The notes: generated by a model from the sequence alone, not told the origin. Positions 1-9,289 are shown, numbered from the stretch's first letter. The stretch is 64,000 nt of DNA from Acidimicrobiales bacterium (GCA_029242745.1 JAQWTI010000039.1:1-64000), one strand, 5' to 3'. Made by a program: numbers and translations.

Positions 1-17
1 TCCCCCTCCCTCCGCCA
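1..17 (+). tRNA. 3' end of a tRNA, probably tRNA-Ser (cut by window edge)
   Basis: The first 17 bases parse exactly as a tRNA tail: one T-loop base, five C of the T-stem, a seven-base acceptor strand TCCCTCC, discriminator G and an encoded CCA. The acceptor strand and discriminator are identical to those of the complete tRNA-Ser(GGA) at 37888-37977, so a serine tRNA is the best guess. The anticodon lies outside the window. The rest of the stretch to base 49 shows nothing else clear. pheA converges on it. Confidence 0.55.
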
Positions 18-49
18 CTCAACCTCATCAAGGACACACCGGTTTTTTC

Positions 50-1018
50 TCAGGAACGGATTCGTCCACGTAAGTCGCTCAACCACTCGTCGGCTGACCG
101 TGATGCCGCAGAGGCTTCAGTTCGAACTTTGTCGACGTTCTGCCCAACTGCTGGGTATGAACCTAGAAATTTCACGTTGCCGTGCTTCATGTGGAGATTG
201 CGGAGACAGTCAACTACCAACTCGTCAGCTAGATGGCCTTCGAAGTCGATTAAAAAGCAGTAGTCGCCGAGACCTTGCTTAGTAGGGCGCGACTCGAGGC
301 GCGTCAGATTAATTGACCGAGCAGCAAACTCCTGGAGGATTCCCAGTAGCGATCCTGGACGATCAGCTCGCTGGAACACAACCACTGAGGTTTTGTCATG
401 ACCGGTGGGTTCTGGGATGCCTTCAGCAGCCACCAGAACGAAGCGTGTCTGGTTCTCAGGGTGGTCCTCAATATGGTCAGCCAGTATCTCAAGCCCGTAG
501 GCCTCGGCAGCCCGGGCCGGGGCTATGGCCGCTGAATGAATGTCTGGAGATGCTGCCAACAGGCGGGCAGCATCTGCCGTCGAGTTAGTGGTCTGTACTT
601 CAGCATTGGGGAGATGCTGGGCAAGCCAACTGCGGCACTGCGCAATGGCATGCGGGTACGAACAAACTCGTTTCACATTGGCCAGTTCCGTACCAGGGGC
701 CACCATAAGGTTCAGTTGGATGGAGATCACGACCTCGCGCTGGATCAGTAGGTCCACCTCGAAGGCCAGAGTGTCCTGGGTAATGTTGACACTGCCCTCA
801 ATGGAGTTTTCGATTGCTGCAAATCCAAGATCAGCCTCGGCAGCAACCACCTGTCGGAAAACGTCGGGGATAGATGGAGCTAGACGCAGGTCGAGTTCCA
901 GAAGATCGTTCTGGGTATACAACGCCTGCTCGGTGAAAGTTCCCGTCGGGCCGAGGTAGGCGAGTGTTGACGGCTCCGAGGGTGTGAGATTGGCCACAGG
1001 AAGGGAGGATAGTGACAT
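50..1018 (-). CDS. pheA: Prephenate dehydratase
   Basis: Converts prephenate to phenylpyruvate in phenylalanine synthesis, in the cytoplasm. The N-terminal two-lobed catalytic domain starts at YLGPTGTFTEQAL and holds the catalytic TRF triplet near residue 190. A C-terminal ACT domain follows (KTSVVVF, then DRPGSL and LESRPTK), the usual site of feedback control by phenylalanine. At about 322 residues it is the monofunctional bacterial form, with no chorismate mutase domain. The ATG at 1018 overlaps the larB start codon on the other strand; a GTG at 997 would free a little space and is the alternative start. Family call is secure; only the start is uncertain. Confidence 0.95.
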   Translation of the reverse strand: MSLSSLPVANLTPSEPSTLAYLGPTGTFTEQALYTQNDLLELDLRLAPSIPDVFRQVVAAEADLGFAAIENSIEGSVNITQDTLAFEVDLLIQREVVISIQLNLMVAPGTELANVKRVCSYPHAIAQCRSWLAQHLPNAEVQTTNSTADAARLLAASPDIHSAAIAPARAAEAYGLEILADHIEDHPENQTRFVLVAAEGIPEPTGHDKTSVVVFQRADRPGSLLGILQEFAARSINLTRLESRPTKQGLGDYCFLIDFEGHLADELVVDCLRNLHMKHGNVKFLGSYPAVGQNVDKVRTEASAASRSADEWLSDLRGRIRS

Positions 1019-1802
1019 GGACGCCAATGCCTTGCATGAGTTGTTAGACGAAGTGGCGTCAGGGGCGTTGTCGCCGGACGATGCAGTACGCCATCTAAGT
1101 CGTCTTCCGTTCGCTGATATCGGCGTTGCCCGTATCGATCACCACCGTTCCCTGCGTCAGGGCCTACCTGAGGCGGTTTACGCCCCCGGCAAGTCTGTTG
1201 GTGATGTGGTCACAGTGCTCACTGAGCTGTTGGACTATGGAACCGGGCCAGTGGTGTTGTCCCGGGCTGATAGCCAACAGGTGAGTGCTGCTCTTGAAGT
1301 GGACTCCTCCGGGATGGTGCTGGGACATACCGTGGTATGGCGGCGGGCTGACGACCGTGACGAAAGAGTGCTCGTGGTAACCGCAGGGACGGCTGATGCT
1401 CCAGTAGCCGACGAGTGTGCAGCGGTGCTATGGGCACATGGTCTAGATGCAGGACGACTCTCTGATGTCGGTGTATCAGGAATTCACCGTTTGCTAGCTG
1501 ACGTAGATCGCATCCACGAGGCAGATGCCGTAGTTGTGGTGGCTGGGATGGAGGGAGCGTTAGCCAGTGTGGTCGGTGGCCTCACCGACGCCCCAGTAGT
1601 GGCGGTACCGACCAGCGTGGGCTATGGGTCGTCGCTTGAAGGTGTCACAGCGCTGCTCGGGATGCTGGCTTCGTGTGCCTCCGGGCTAACGGTGGTCGGA
1701 ATCGACAACGGATTTGGAGCTGGGTGTGCTGTGCTTCGTTCCCTAAGGCCCGTTGCGCAACGACTGAGACTTGATACCTCCATGAAGGGAGATCGCTCAT
1801 GA
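1017..1802 (+). CDS. larB: LarB, pyridinium-3,5-biscarboxylic acid mononucleotide synthase
   Basis: LarB carboxylates and hydrolyses nicotinic acid adenine dinucleotide, the first step in building the nickel-pincer nucleotide cofactor of lactate racemase and related enzymes. The 261-residue product has the family N-terminus (DIGVARIDHHRSLRQGLPE, then YAPGKS) and a PurE-like C-terminal domain with GTADAPVADE, VAGMEGALASVVGGL and VPTSVGYG. ATG 1017 is chosen over an upstream ATG at 984 because GGGAGG sits 8-9 bases before it. The gene overlaps larC by four bases (ATGA), so the pair is translationally coupled. larE and a larA-type racemase are not in the window. Confidence 0.93.
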   Translation: MDANALHELLDEVASGALSPDDAVRHLSRLPFADIGVARIDHHRSLRQGLPEAVYAPGKSVGDVVTVLTELLDYGTGPVVLSRADSQQVSAALEVDSSGMVLGHTVVWRRADDRDERVLVVTAGTADAPVADECAAVLWAHGLDAGRLSDVGVSGIHRLLADVDRIHEADAVVVVAGMEGALASVVGGLTDAPVVAVPTSVGYGSSLEGVTALLGMLASCASGLTVVGIDNGFGAGCAVLRSLRPVAQRLRLDTSMKGDRS

Positions 1803-3016
1803 CCAGAGTGGCCTGGTTTCAACCGTTTTCGGGGATCGCCGGTGATATGGCCCTAGGCGCGTTGTTGGACGCAGGCGCCAACGTGGACGAGGTCCGAACT
1901 CTTCTTGGCCGTTTACCAGCATCGGGCTGGCACCTGACCGCTGACCCAACAATGCGAGGAGGGATTGCTGCGATTGACGTCCGGGTAGTTGCGCAGGAAT
2001 CGGTGGCAGACACGCATAGCCACCGTAGGGCAGAAGACATTCTGGCCATGGTGGATACTGCGTGCTTCCCTGATCGAATGGCCCGGAGAGCCCGTAGCAC
2101 CTTCGAGGCACTGGCCCGAGTTGAAGGCCATATCCATGGAATCCCACCGGCCGATGTCCACTTCCACGAGGTAGGGGGGATTGACAGCATTGTCGATGTT
2201 GTTGGTACTTGTGCAGCCCTTGAAGTGCTCGATGTTGACGAGGTGCGGTCCTCCAGTGTTGCCATTGGAAGTGGCACCGTGGAATCAGCTCACGGAACCC
2301 TTCCTGTTCCTGCCCCAGCAACCATTGCTTTGCTGACTGGCGCTCCCACACACGGGACCGATACGCCCTTTGAACTCACCACCCCAACCGGCGCAGCGCT
2401 CCTAGCCAGCATGGTTGGTAACTGGGGGCCGATGCCTGCATTGGTTGTCGAGGGCACCGGATACGGGGCAGGTGATCGTGACCTCGATGGAAGACCCAAC
2501 GTCACCCAGGTGGTGGTGGGAACGCTCTGTGAAACGTCCGTGGGTGGCAGCGCTGGTCAGGGATTCGATCTAGGTACTGGTGAGCCGATGCTGGTGCTCG
2601 AGGCCAACGTCGATGATGTAACCGGCGAAGTTCTCGCCTACGCCTTGGCCCAGTGTCTAAATGCCGGTGCACGTGACGCATGGGTCACTCCCATCGTGAT
2701 GAAGAAGGGACGGCCGGCCCATGCAGTGAGTGCTCTCTGCAACTCGTCTGACCTAGGCGCTGTCGCTGCCGTGCTGACAGCCGAGACGGGGTCCTTTGGG
2801 GTACGGGCCCACCCAGTTGAGCGATGGGCCGCAGAACGGACCACGGATGAAGTGCTGGTCGATGGGCATTCAGTCGCTGTCAAGGTGACAGAGGGTCGCG
2901 CTAAGGCTGAATATGACGACGTGGCGCGGGTGGCTGCGGCCACTGGGCTGCCTCTGCGCGAGGTGCTAGCGCGTGCTGAGGCGGCTTGGCGGGCCGCCGA
3001 AGCGAGTCGTGGTTAA
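1799..3016 (+). CDS. larC: LarC, nickel insertion protein for the pincer cofactor
   Basis: LarC inserts nickel into pyridinium-3,5-bisthiocarboxylic acid mononucleotide in a CTP-dependent reaction, the last step of the pincer cofactor pathway. The N-terminal signature FSGIAGDM is intact, followed by HFHEVGGIDSIVDVVG and TPTGAALL, with a C-terminal ferredoxin-like region (NVDDVTGE, MKKGRP). At 405 residues it is one continuous frame, unlike Lactiplantibacillus plantarum, where the two parts are joined by a programmed frameshift. Its start overlaps the larB stop. The final cofactor user is not visible here. Confidence 0.93.
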   Translation: MTRVAWFQPFSGIAGDMALGALLDAGANVDEVRTLLGRLPASGWHLTADPTMRGGIAAIDVRVVAQESVADTHSHRRAEDILAMVDTACFPDRMARRARSTFEALARVEGHIHGIPPADVHFHEVGGIDSIVDVVGTCAALEVLDVDEVRSSSVAIGSGTVESAHGTLPVPAPATIALLTGAPTHGTDTPFELTTPTGAALLASMVGNWGPMPALVVEGTGYGAGDRDLDGRPNVTQVVVGTLCETSVGGSAGQGFDLGTGEPMLVLEANVDDVTGEVLAYALAQCLNAGARDAWVTPIVMKKGRPAHAVSALCNSSDLGAVAAVLTAETGSFGVRAHPVERWAAERTTDEVLVDGHSVAVKVTEGRAKAEYDDVARVAAATGLPLREVLARAEAAWRAAEASRG

Positions 3017-3039
3017 CACTTCTCGTACCCTTGACTGTC

Positions 3040-3756
3040 ATGACCGACGACCGCCTTTATTTCCGACAGCTACTTTCTGGAAGAGACTTCGCCACTGACG
3101 ACCAGATGGCCCAACAGATGGCTAATTTCGTCTACCTCATCGGTGACCGGGTCACCGGTGAGGCGGTGATTGTCGATCCGGCCTACGACGTGGACGGCAT
3201 CCTCGATGTTTTGGAGGCTGACGGCATGCGATGCACCGGTGCGCTGGCCACCCACTACCACCCGGATCATGTGGGTGGCTCAATGATGGGCTATGACATC
3301 ATCGGCGCTGCCGATTTGCTTGAACGCACCTCGGTACCGGTCCACGCCCAGCACGAGGAAGCCAAGTTCATCTCTGAAGTAACCGGCTTGGGCGACGGTG
3401 AGATAGTTGGACATAACAGTGGCGACGTGGTCGCAGTCGGAGCCGTTGACATCGAACTAATCCACACACCTGGTCACACCCCGGGTAGTCAGTGCTTTTT
3501 AGTGGATGGAAGACTGGTAGCGGGCGACACGTTATTTCTTGAGGGTTGCGGTCGGACTGACTTGCCCGGGGGTGACTCCGCAGCGCTGTACGACAGTCTC
3601 CACAACCGCTTGGCCAAGGTGCCTGATGAGGCCGTCTTGTACCCGGGTCACCTTTATTCACCTCAGTCTTCTGCGCCCATGGGCGATACTCGGCGTGACA
3701 ACTTTGTATTTACGCCTCGCTCAGAGGAGCAGTGGTTGACCATGTTCAGCCGTTGA
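3040..3756 (+). CDS. MBL-fold hydrolase, glyoxalase II-like
   Basis: A metallo-beta-lactamase-fold protein of 238 residues related to hydroxyacylglutathione hydrolases and persulfide dioxygenases. The metal motif THYHPDHVGG near residue 69 is intact, with later ligands in HTPGHTPG, VAGDTLF and YPGH, as in glyoxalase II. The substrate cannot be told from sequence; a thioester hydrolase or persulfide dioxygenase are both possible. ATG 3040 is chosen because the extra 18 residues from 2986 run into the larC 3' end and do not resemble the family. It lies 23 bases after larC on the same strand, so it may be co-transcribed. Confidence 0.85.
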   Translation: MTDDRLYFRQLLSGRDFATDDQMAQQMANFVYLIGDRVTGEAVIVDPAYDVDGILDVLEADGMRCTGALATHYHPDHVGGSMMGYDIIGAADLLERTSVPVHAQHEEAKFISEVTGLGDGEIVGHNSGDVVAVGAVDIELIHTPGHTPGSQCFLVDGRLVAGDTLFLEGCGRTDLPGGDSAALYDSLHNRLAKVPDEAVLYPGHLYSPQSSAPMGDTRRDNFVFTPRSEEQWLTMFSR

Positions 3757-3802
3757 GTTGAATTGTTCTTCAACTAGGTACACAACCAGAAACGAGACAC
3801 CC

Positions 3803-4807
3803 GTGTTCCGTGCATTACGGATGGACAAGCCTGACGGAGAGTTCCACTTGGATTTTGTGGAACTCGAGGACGGCGAACTACCACCAGTTGGTGATGCCGA
3901 TAACCCTGAGGTGGTTGTCGATGTCGAGTATTCAACTGTCAATTACAAAGATGCTCTTGCAATTACGGATTCGTCTCCCATCATTCGGTCCTGGCCGATG
4001 GTCCCGGGCATTGATCTGGCCGGCACGGTTGCTTCTAGTAGCGATCCCAATGTGCCGGTGGGTCAGCGTGTGGTGGTTAACGGCTGGGGGGTTGGTGAGG
4101 ATTCCTGGGGGGGCTTGGCTCAGCGCGCCCGGGTCCGTGGTGCATGGACCGTGCCACTGCCCGATGGTATGTCGACGGCCGAGGCCATGGCTGTTGGCAC
4201 CGCCGGGTACACGTCAATCCTCTGTGTTTTGGCCCTTGAGGACCACCAGGTGACTCCGGACAGCGGGCCAGTACTGGTTACTGGGGCAGCAGGTGGTGTG
4301 GGCAGTGTGGCAGTGGCTCTTCTGGCTGGTCTTGGTTATGAGGTACATGCCTCGACGGGCCGCATGGAAGAGTCTGATTATTTGACTGCTTTGGGTGCCA
4401 CCTCGATCGTTGAGCGGTCTGAACTGGACGAGCCGGGGAGTCGGCCTCTGGCTCGGACCCGTTGGGCTGGGGCGGTCGATGCAGTGGGCAGCCACACACT
4501 GGCCAATGTGCTGGCCCAGGTGCAACCTGAGGGTTGCGTGGCCGCCTGTGGGTTAGCCCAAGGTATGGACCTCATGACGACTGTGGCACCCTTCATCCTT
4601 CGAGGTGTGACTCTGCGGGGTGTGCACTCGGTCTTTGTGCCACAAGCCCGGAGACTTGAGGCTTGGCGCCGGCTCGATAAGGATCTTGATCGCCGCCTCC
4701 TCGCATCGATGACAACCAAGGTTGGCTTGGATCAAGTGCCAGTCATTGCCGATGAGGTGCTAGCTGGACAGGTCCGCGGACGGTGTGTCGTCGACGTACA
4801 CGCCTGA
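3803..4807 (+). CDS. acuI: Acrylyl-CoA reductase-like MDR enzyme (AcuI/YhdH family)
   Basis: A 334-residue zinc-independent medium-chain dehydrogenase/reductase. The family reduces acrylyl-CoA to propionyl-CoA with NADPH, a detoxifying step in DMSP and 3-hydroxypropionate metabolism. Family marks are VNYKDALAIT, VPGIDLAGTV, NGWGVGE followed by WGGLAQRARV, and the nucleotide-binding TGAAGGVGSVAV. No structural zinc cysteines are seen. GTG 3803 is taken as start because residues before VFRALRM do not look like the family; the Shine-Dalgarno is weak. No DMSP lyase or demethylase was recognised nearby, so the physiological substrate is inferred only from family resemblance. Confidence 0.8.
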   Translation: MFRALRMDKPDGEFHLDFVELEDGELPPVGDADNPEVVVDVEYSTVNYKDALAITDSSPIIRSWPMVPGIDLAGTVASSSDPNVPVGQRVVVNGWGVGEDSWGGLAQRARVRGAWTVPLPDGMSTAEAMAVGTAGYTSILCVLALEDHQVTPDSGPVLVTGAAGGVGSVAVALLAGLGYEVHASTGRMEESDYLTALGATSIVERSELDEPGSRPLARTRWAGAVDAVGSHTLANVLAQVQPEGCVAACGLAQGMDLMTTVAPFILRGVTLRGVHSVFVPQARRLEAWRRLDKDLDRRLLASMTTKVGLDQVPVIADEVLAGQVRGRCVVDVHA

Positions 4808-4840
4808 CCTAGCCAGCTCCAGATAGGAAGACGACTGACG

Positions 4841-5911
4841 GTGCGCCTTGGCTTGGGAATCGATGTCTGGGGATCGTCCAGAGTTCAGTTGCCTTTGAGG
4901 CGGATCTTGTTGGCTGAGCAGTTGGGCTTTGACTCAGTGTGGACCGCTGAGATCTATGGGGCCGATGCTGTTACCCCGCTCGCATTCTTGGCAGCCCACA
5001 CCCGGTATTTACGTCTCGGATCAGCTGTAGCTCAGGTTCCGGCCCGCCCCCCGACGATGGCGGCAATGCAGTTCGGGACGCTGGAGGGGCTGGCCCCCGG
5101 ACGGGTGGTGTGCGGCCTTGGCCTGTCTGGCCCGCAGGTGGCTGAGGGTTGGTATGGCCAGCCGTGGGGGCAACCCAACCAGCGGCTTCGGGACTACGTG
5201 GCGATCGTCCGGCAGGTGTTCCGAAGGGAGGGGCCGGTCGCCCACGACGGATCAGAGTTGGTACTTCCCTACACCGGGCCGGGATCGGTCGGGGCTGGTC
5301 GGCCGTTGAAGTCGATCCTGCACATGAACCCCGACCTACCCATATTCCTGGCCACCGGTGGGCCAGCCAACGTACGGCTGACCGCTGAGGTGGCCGATGG
5401 ATGGCTGCCGCTGGGGTACACCCCGGGAAGTGCCCACCTCTACGCGGCCGACCTGGCTGAGGGCCTGCACCGAGGTGGTCGCTCGATGGCGGACCTGGAG
5501 GTACAGGTGGCGGTGACCGTCAGGCTCACTGATGACGTGGGCGCGGTGTTCGACGCGGCCCGCCCGGGTGTAGCGATAAGGGTCGGTGGCTACGGGCCGT
5601 CCTCACACAACTTCCATCGGGACGCCATGTCACGGCGGGGATTCGGTGAGGCGGCCGACCGGATAACCGAACTGTTCGCTGCAGGCCGTCGAGACGAGGC
5701 CGCTGCCGCAGTACCGGATGACTACCTCGACGACGGGGCCTTGGTCGGTTCCCGGCAACGCATAACTGAGAGGTTTGAGCAGTGGCGATCGACTCTGGCG
5801 ACTGGTCTCACGGTGCGGCCAACCTCGATCGAGGAGATGGAGCTGGTGGTCGAGCTGGCGGGCTGTGAGCCACGACCTGATGTGGAGGTTCCACCGGGTC
5901 CGGCGTTCTGA
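4841..5911 (+). CDS. LLM-class (F420-type) oxidoreductase
   Basis: A 356-residue luciferase-like TIM-barrel oxidoreductase of the kind that uses coenzyme F420 in actinobacteria. Marks are the N-terminus LGLGIDVWG, LGFDSVWTAE, RLGSAVAQVPARPP, GRVVCGLGLSGPQVAEGW and the F420-type loop FLATGGPANVRLTAEVADGW. The group resembles methylene-tetrahydromethanopterin reductase in fold, but most members act on other substrates, which cannot be named here. The GTG start fits the family N-terminus. It follows acuI after 33 bases on the same strand. Confidence 0.88.
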   Translation: MRLGLGIDVWGSSRVQLPLRRILLAEQLGFDSVWTAEIYGADAVTPLAFLAAHTRYLRLGSAVAQVPARPPTMAAMQFGTLEGLAPGRVVCGLGLSGPQVAEGWYGQPWGQPNQRLRDYVAIVRQVFRREGPVAHDGSELVLPYTGPGSVGAGRPLKSILHMNPDLPIFLATGGPANVRLTAEVADGWLPLGYTPGSAHLYAADLAEGLHRGGRSMADLEVQVAVTVRLTDDVGAVFDAARPGVAIRVGGYGPSSHNFHRDAMSRRGFGEAADRITELFAAGRRDEAAAAVPDDYLDDGALVGSRQRITERFEQWRSTLATGLTVRPTSIEEMELVVELAGCEPRPDVEVPPGPAF

Positions 5912-5935
5912 TCAGGACGGAACTACGTGTGGGCC

Positions 5936-5955
5936 GGACACAACCGCAGGTGTCC
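5936..5955. terminator. Hairpin between converging LLM gene and tRNA-Leu
   Basis: GGACAC and GTGTCC form a perfect 6-bp stem around an 8-base loop, in the gap between two converging genes. No strong T-run follows on either strand, so a bidirectional terminator is likely but unproven. Confidence 0.4.
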
Positions 5956-5962
5956 CAAACAG

Positions 5963-6049
<87 letters not shown>

Positions 6050-6172
6050 GAGTCGTGTCTGGAAGGCTAACGGGAGCAATGATGACCTCGCTGTGCTCAA
6101 CCGAGGCATCAACCATCAGTACCATTGCATGTCTTAAGCGTAAGGAGTCTCGCAGGTGGTGTTTGATAGGTG

Positions 6173-7327
6173 ATGATGGCCCGCCGTTCCCGACGCCGCT
6201 CGACCGAACTGGAGGCCAGTTCGGCCACCCACGTTGGTCACCTCCGTGATGTCAACCAAGATGATCTAGCTGTAACTGATCATTTGTTTGTGGTAGCTGA
6301 CGGGATGGGTGGCCATCGTGGTGGTGAGGTGGCCTCGACGTTGGCCACCTCGGTCGTGGTTGAGGACTTTGATGGCACCGACCGGGCAGCGTTGGTCCAT
6401 GCGGTCCGCCAGGCGAACCGGGCGGTTCTTGAACGGGCAGCTGCTGATACGGATTTATCGGGGATGGGTACCACCCTCTGCGCCCTGGCTGTGGTCGATG
6501 GCCCAGGTGGTCAAGGTGGGCCTGAGGCTTTAGCGGTGGTCAATATTGGCGACAGCCGGGTATATCGGCTTGATGCAGGAGGTCTAATTCAGGTAAGCGA
6601 CGATCACAGCCTGGTGGCTGATCTTGTGCGGGCCGGCGAATTGTCTGCTGAGGAGGCTGCCGTTCATCCACAACGAAACATCCTCACCCGAGCGCTTGGT
6701 ATTGAGGTTGATCCAACCATCGATAGTTGGGAGGTCTCTCCGGCCCGGGGAGACCGTTTTCTCCTTTGCAGCGATGGGCTGTTCAACGAACTGGGAGATA
6801 TGCGCATAGCCGAGTTGTTGGGCGATGGTTCGGTTCACGAGGCAGCCAGCCGACTGGTGGCCGAGGCACTGGACGAAGGAGGGCACGACAACGTCAGCGT
6901 TTTGGTTGTTGAGGTAGTCAATGGTCCTGAGTTGCCGTCTGGAGGACGACCACCTATCTCGGTGGTTCGATCGGAGCGAGCTACGGGACCAGTGAGGTCC
7001 CAAGCGGTGGACCTTGATGAAAGAACTACTCTGCGCACCTCTGTCGGTGTGGTGAGCGCCATCGTTTTGGCCGCAGTGCTGGTGTTTTCTTTGTACGCCC
7101 GCCAAGGATTGTTCATCGGCCATGACCAGGGTGATGTAGCCGTATTTCGCGGCCGTCCATCTGGGATTCTTTGGTTTGATCCAGTGTTTGTGGAAGGCGG
7201 CGACCTCCGAGTTGCACTTCTTGATGATTCAACCCGGGCGGCTGTCCTGGAGACGATCCCGGTGGGCACCCTCGACGAAGCCCGACGTCTGATCGAGGGA
7301 TTCCGGGCGCACTTGAGAGATCGATGA
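6173..7327 (+). CDS. PP2C-family Ser/Thr protein phosphatase with a transmembrane segment (PstP-like)
   Basis: A metal-dependent protein phosphatase that would reverse phosphorylation by the neighbouring PASTA kinase. The PP2C core carries DVNQDDL, VADGMGGHRGGE, NIGDSRVYR, DDHSLV, LLCSDGLFNEL and GGHDNVSVLVV, so the metal-binding aspartates are present. A single hydrophobic segment near residues 287-305 precedes about 80 residues outside the membrane, as in mycobacterial PstP. Start may be GTG 6170, ATG 6173 or ATG 6176; the difference is one or two residues. The kinase gene begins 52 bases downstream. FHA, RodA and PbpA genes that sit here in mycobacteria are missing. Confidence 0.92.
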   Translation: MMARRSRRRSTELEASSATHVGHLRDVNQDDLAVTDHLFVVADGMGGHRGGEVASTLATSVVVEDFDGTDRAALVHAVRQANRAVLERAAADTDLSGMGTTLCALAVVDGPGGQGGPEALAVVNIGDSRVYRLDAGGLIQVSDDHSLVADLVRAGELSAEEAAVHPQRNILTRALGIEVDPTIDSWEVSPARGDRFLLCSDGLFNELGDMRIAELLGDGSVHEAASRLVAEALDEGGHDNVSVLVVEVVNGPELPSGGRPPISVVRSERATGPVRSQAVDLDERTTLRTSVGVVSAIVLAAVLVFSLYARQGLFIGHDQGDVAVFRGRPSGILWFDPVFVEGGDLRVALLDDSTRAAVLETIPVGTLDEARRLIEGFRAHLRDR

Positions 7328-7379
7328 CTATCCACGGGCGACAGCCCGCACAAACCGGCCTCCTGTAGAATCAGGCGTC

Positions 7380-9281
7380 GTGTCAGCACAGGGACCCACT
7401 GTCTTCAACGGGCGGTACGAACTCCACCGGCAGATAGCCCGGGGAGGTATGGCCGACGTCTATTTGGCGCGTGACCTGCTCTTGGATAGGCCAGTGGCCG
7501 TCAAGGTGTTGTTTGATGAGTTCTCACGGGACCCTGACTTCGTTGAGCGGTTTCGTCGAGAGGCTCAGGCAGCAGCAAACCTGAACCACCCCAACGTGGT
7601 GAGCGTGTTCGACTGGGGAGAGGAGCAGGGCACGTACTTCATAGTCATGGAGTACGTCGATGGACGCAGCCTTGCTGAGATTCTTCGGGCTGACGGACCG
7701 ATGCCCGCCGACCGGGCTGCTGAGGTGGCCGCTGATATCGCCGCAGCGTTGGCTTTCGCCCATCGCAATGGCCTGGTACACCGTGACGTAAAGCCCGGCA
7801 ACGTGCTGGTAAGCCCCACCGGCCACGTAAAGGTGGCTGACTTTGGCATCGCCACGGCGCTGGTGGGAGCCCGAAATGACCTCACTCAGTCCGGTTCGGT
7901 TATGGGCACAGCCACGTACTTTTCGCCGGAGCAGGCTCAGGGGCGACCGGTCGATCCGCGAAGTGATCTCTATTCGCTTGGTGTCGTGCTCTACGAGATG
8001 ATCCTAGGGAGGCCACCATTCACTGGTGAAACACCTATGGCAATTGCCTACCGACACATTGAAGACAGCCCACTCTCGTTGCGGTCGGCTGGCGCTGCGG
8101 TGGCTGAGTCACTGGAGGCCATAACACTGAAGTTGCTGGCCAAGAACCCGGTAAACCGTTACCCCACTGCCGAGGATCTGCGAAGTGACCTCAAGCGTTA
8201 CAGAGATGGGGCTCACGACCTTCGAGCTACCTCGTCAAATGCCGTACCGTCACCGGCCAGCCCAATCGCGCCGGCGCCATCGCCATCAGGAGGCTTTGGG
8301 TCGGCCACCCGTCACCGACGTGATGACGGAATACGACGGACCGCAATGTTCACTGTGGTGCTGGTTGGATTGCTGGTGGCCTTTGGCTTTTTGGTGTTGG
8401 AGTTTTTTGACACCCTTGGGATGGGTGGTGGCGACGAGCCAACCCAAGTAGGCATCGAGATGGTCGAGGTCCCCACGCTGATTGGTCGACCTTTAGACGA
8501 GGCCCGTTCCACTCTGCGCGACGCCCGTCTCAGCCTCCAGACAGATTATGAGGCCAACTCAGATTTTCAGGAGAACACGGTTTTCAACCAAGAACCGCCG
8601 GCTGGGACAAAGGTTGAACCGGCCGAGACAGTGCGTGTATGGGTGAGCAAGGGCACCGGGCCGATGAGGCTCCTCGACGTCAAAGGAGACCAGACAGTTG
8701 ATGCCGTTCGTGATCTTGAGGCAATGGGTCTCAAGGTGGAGACGGTGGGTCAGGAACACCCCGTGGTGCCGTCCGGTCAGGTAGTCGACCAGTCGCCTGA
8801 TCCGGGCACGGAAATCACATCGAATGCTCGTGTGATCCTATTTGTTTCGACCGGTCCGGCCCTTGAAGAGGTGCCTGATCTATCGAACCGACCAGTTCTG
8901 GATGCCATGAACATTGTGTCCCGCCTCGGTTGGCAAACCAGCACCTTTGAGGAGAAGAGCCGGACGGTGCCCGAAGGACAGGTAGTCCGTACCGAGCCGC
9001 CTGCCCGTAGTGAGATGGCACCCGGGGGCACGGTGGTCATAGTGGTTTCGTCAGGTCTACCATCAGCACCTGTCCCGGATGTTGGATCTATGCGCCAGGT
9101 TGAAGCAGAGGCCGCACTGACTGAGGCAGACCTAGTAGTCAATGTGCGTCGTGAGTCCCTACCCGCCTACAGCCCTAACGACGGCCGGGTGATTAGCCAG
9201 AGTCCACCACCCGGTGGTGAGGTCGACCTAGGAACTCAAGTGACGATTGTGATAGGCCAAGCCGAGGATCCGAGCGGCTAA
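7380..9281 (+). CDS. pknB: PASTA-domain Ser/Thr kinase (PknB-like)
   Basis: A membrane receptor kinase that senses peptidoglycan and controls growth and division. The kinase domain covers residues 12-270, with glycine loop GGMADVYLA, VAVKVL lysine, catalytic HRDVKPGN and DFG, and activation segment ending GTATYFSPEQ. A Pro/Ala-rich linker leads to one membrane helix near 322-342. Four PASTA repeats follow from about residue 361 to the end, each starting with a VP- or LLD-type strand. The 633-residue length and four repeats match actinobacterial PknB. The GTG start directly precedes the conserved NGRYEL. The gene ends eight bases from pabA, which points back at it. Confidence 0.95.
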   Translation: MSAQGPTVFNGRYELHRQIARGGMADVYLARDLLLDRPVAVKVLFDEFSRDPDFVERFRREAQAAANLNHPNVVSVFDWGEEQGTYFIVMEYVDGRSLAEILRADGPMPADRAAEVAADIAAALAFAHRNGLVHRDVKPGNVLVSPTGHVKVADFGIATALVGARNDLTQSGSVMGTATYFSPEQAQGRPVDPRSDLYSLGVVLYEMILGRPPFTGETPMAIAYRHIEDSPLSLRSAGAAVAESLEAITLKLLAKNPVNRYPTAEDLRSDLKRYRDGAHDLRATSSNAVPSPASPIAPAPSPSGGFGSATRHRRDDGIRRTAMFTVVLVGLLVAFGFLVLEFFDTLGMGGGDEPTQVGIEMVEVPTLIGRPLDEARSTLRDARLSLQTDYEANSDFQENTVFNQEPPAGTKVEPAETVRVWVSKGTGPMRLLDVKGDQTVDAVRDLEAMGLKVETVGQEHPVVPSGQVVDQSPDPGTEITSNARVILFVSTGPALEEVPDLSNRPVLDAMNIVSRLGWQTSTFEEKSRTVPEGQVVRTEPPARSEMAPGGTVVIVVSSGLPSAPVPDVGSMRQVEAEAALTEADLVVNVRRESLPAYSPNDGRVISQSPPPGGEVDLGTQVTIVIGQAEDPSG

Positions 9282-9289
9282 TCAGCGGG

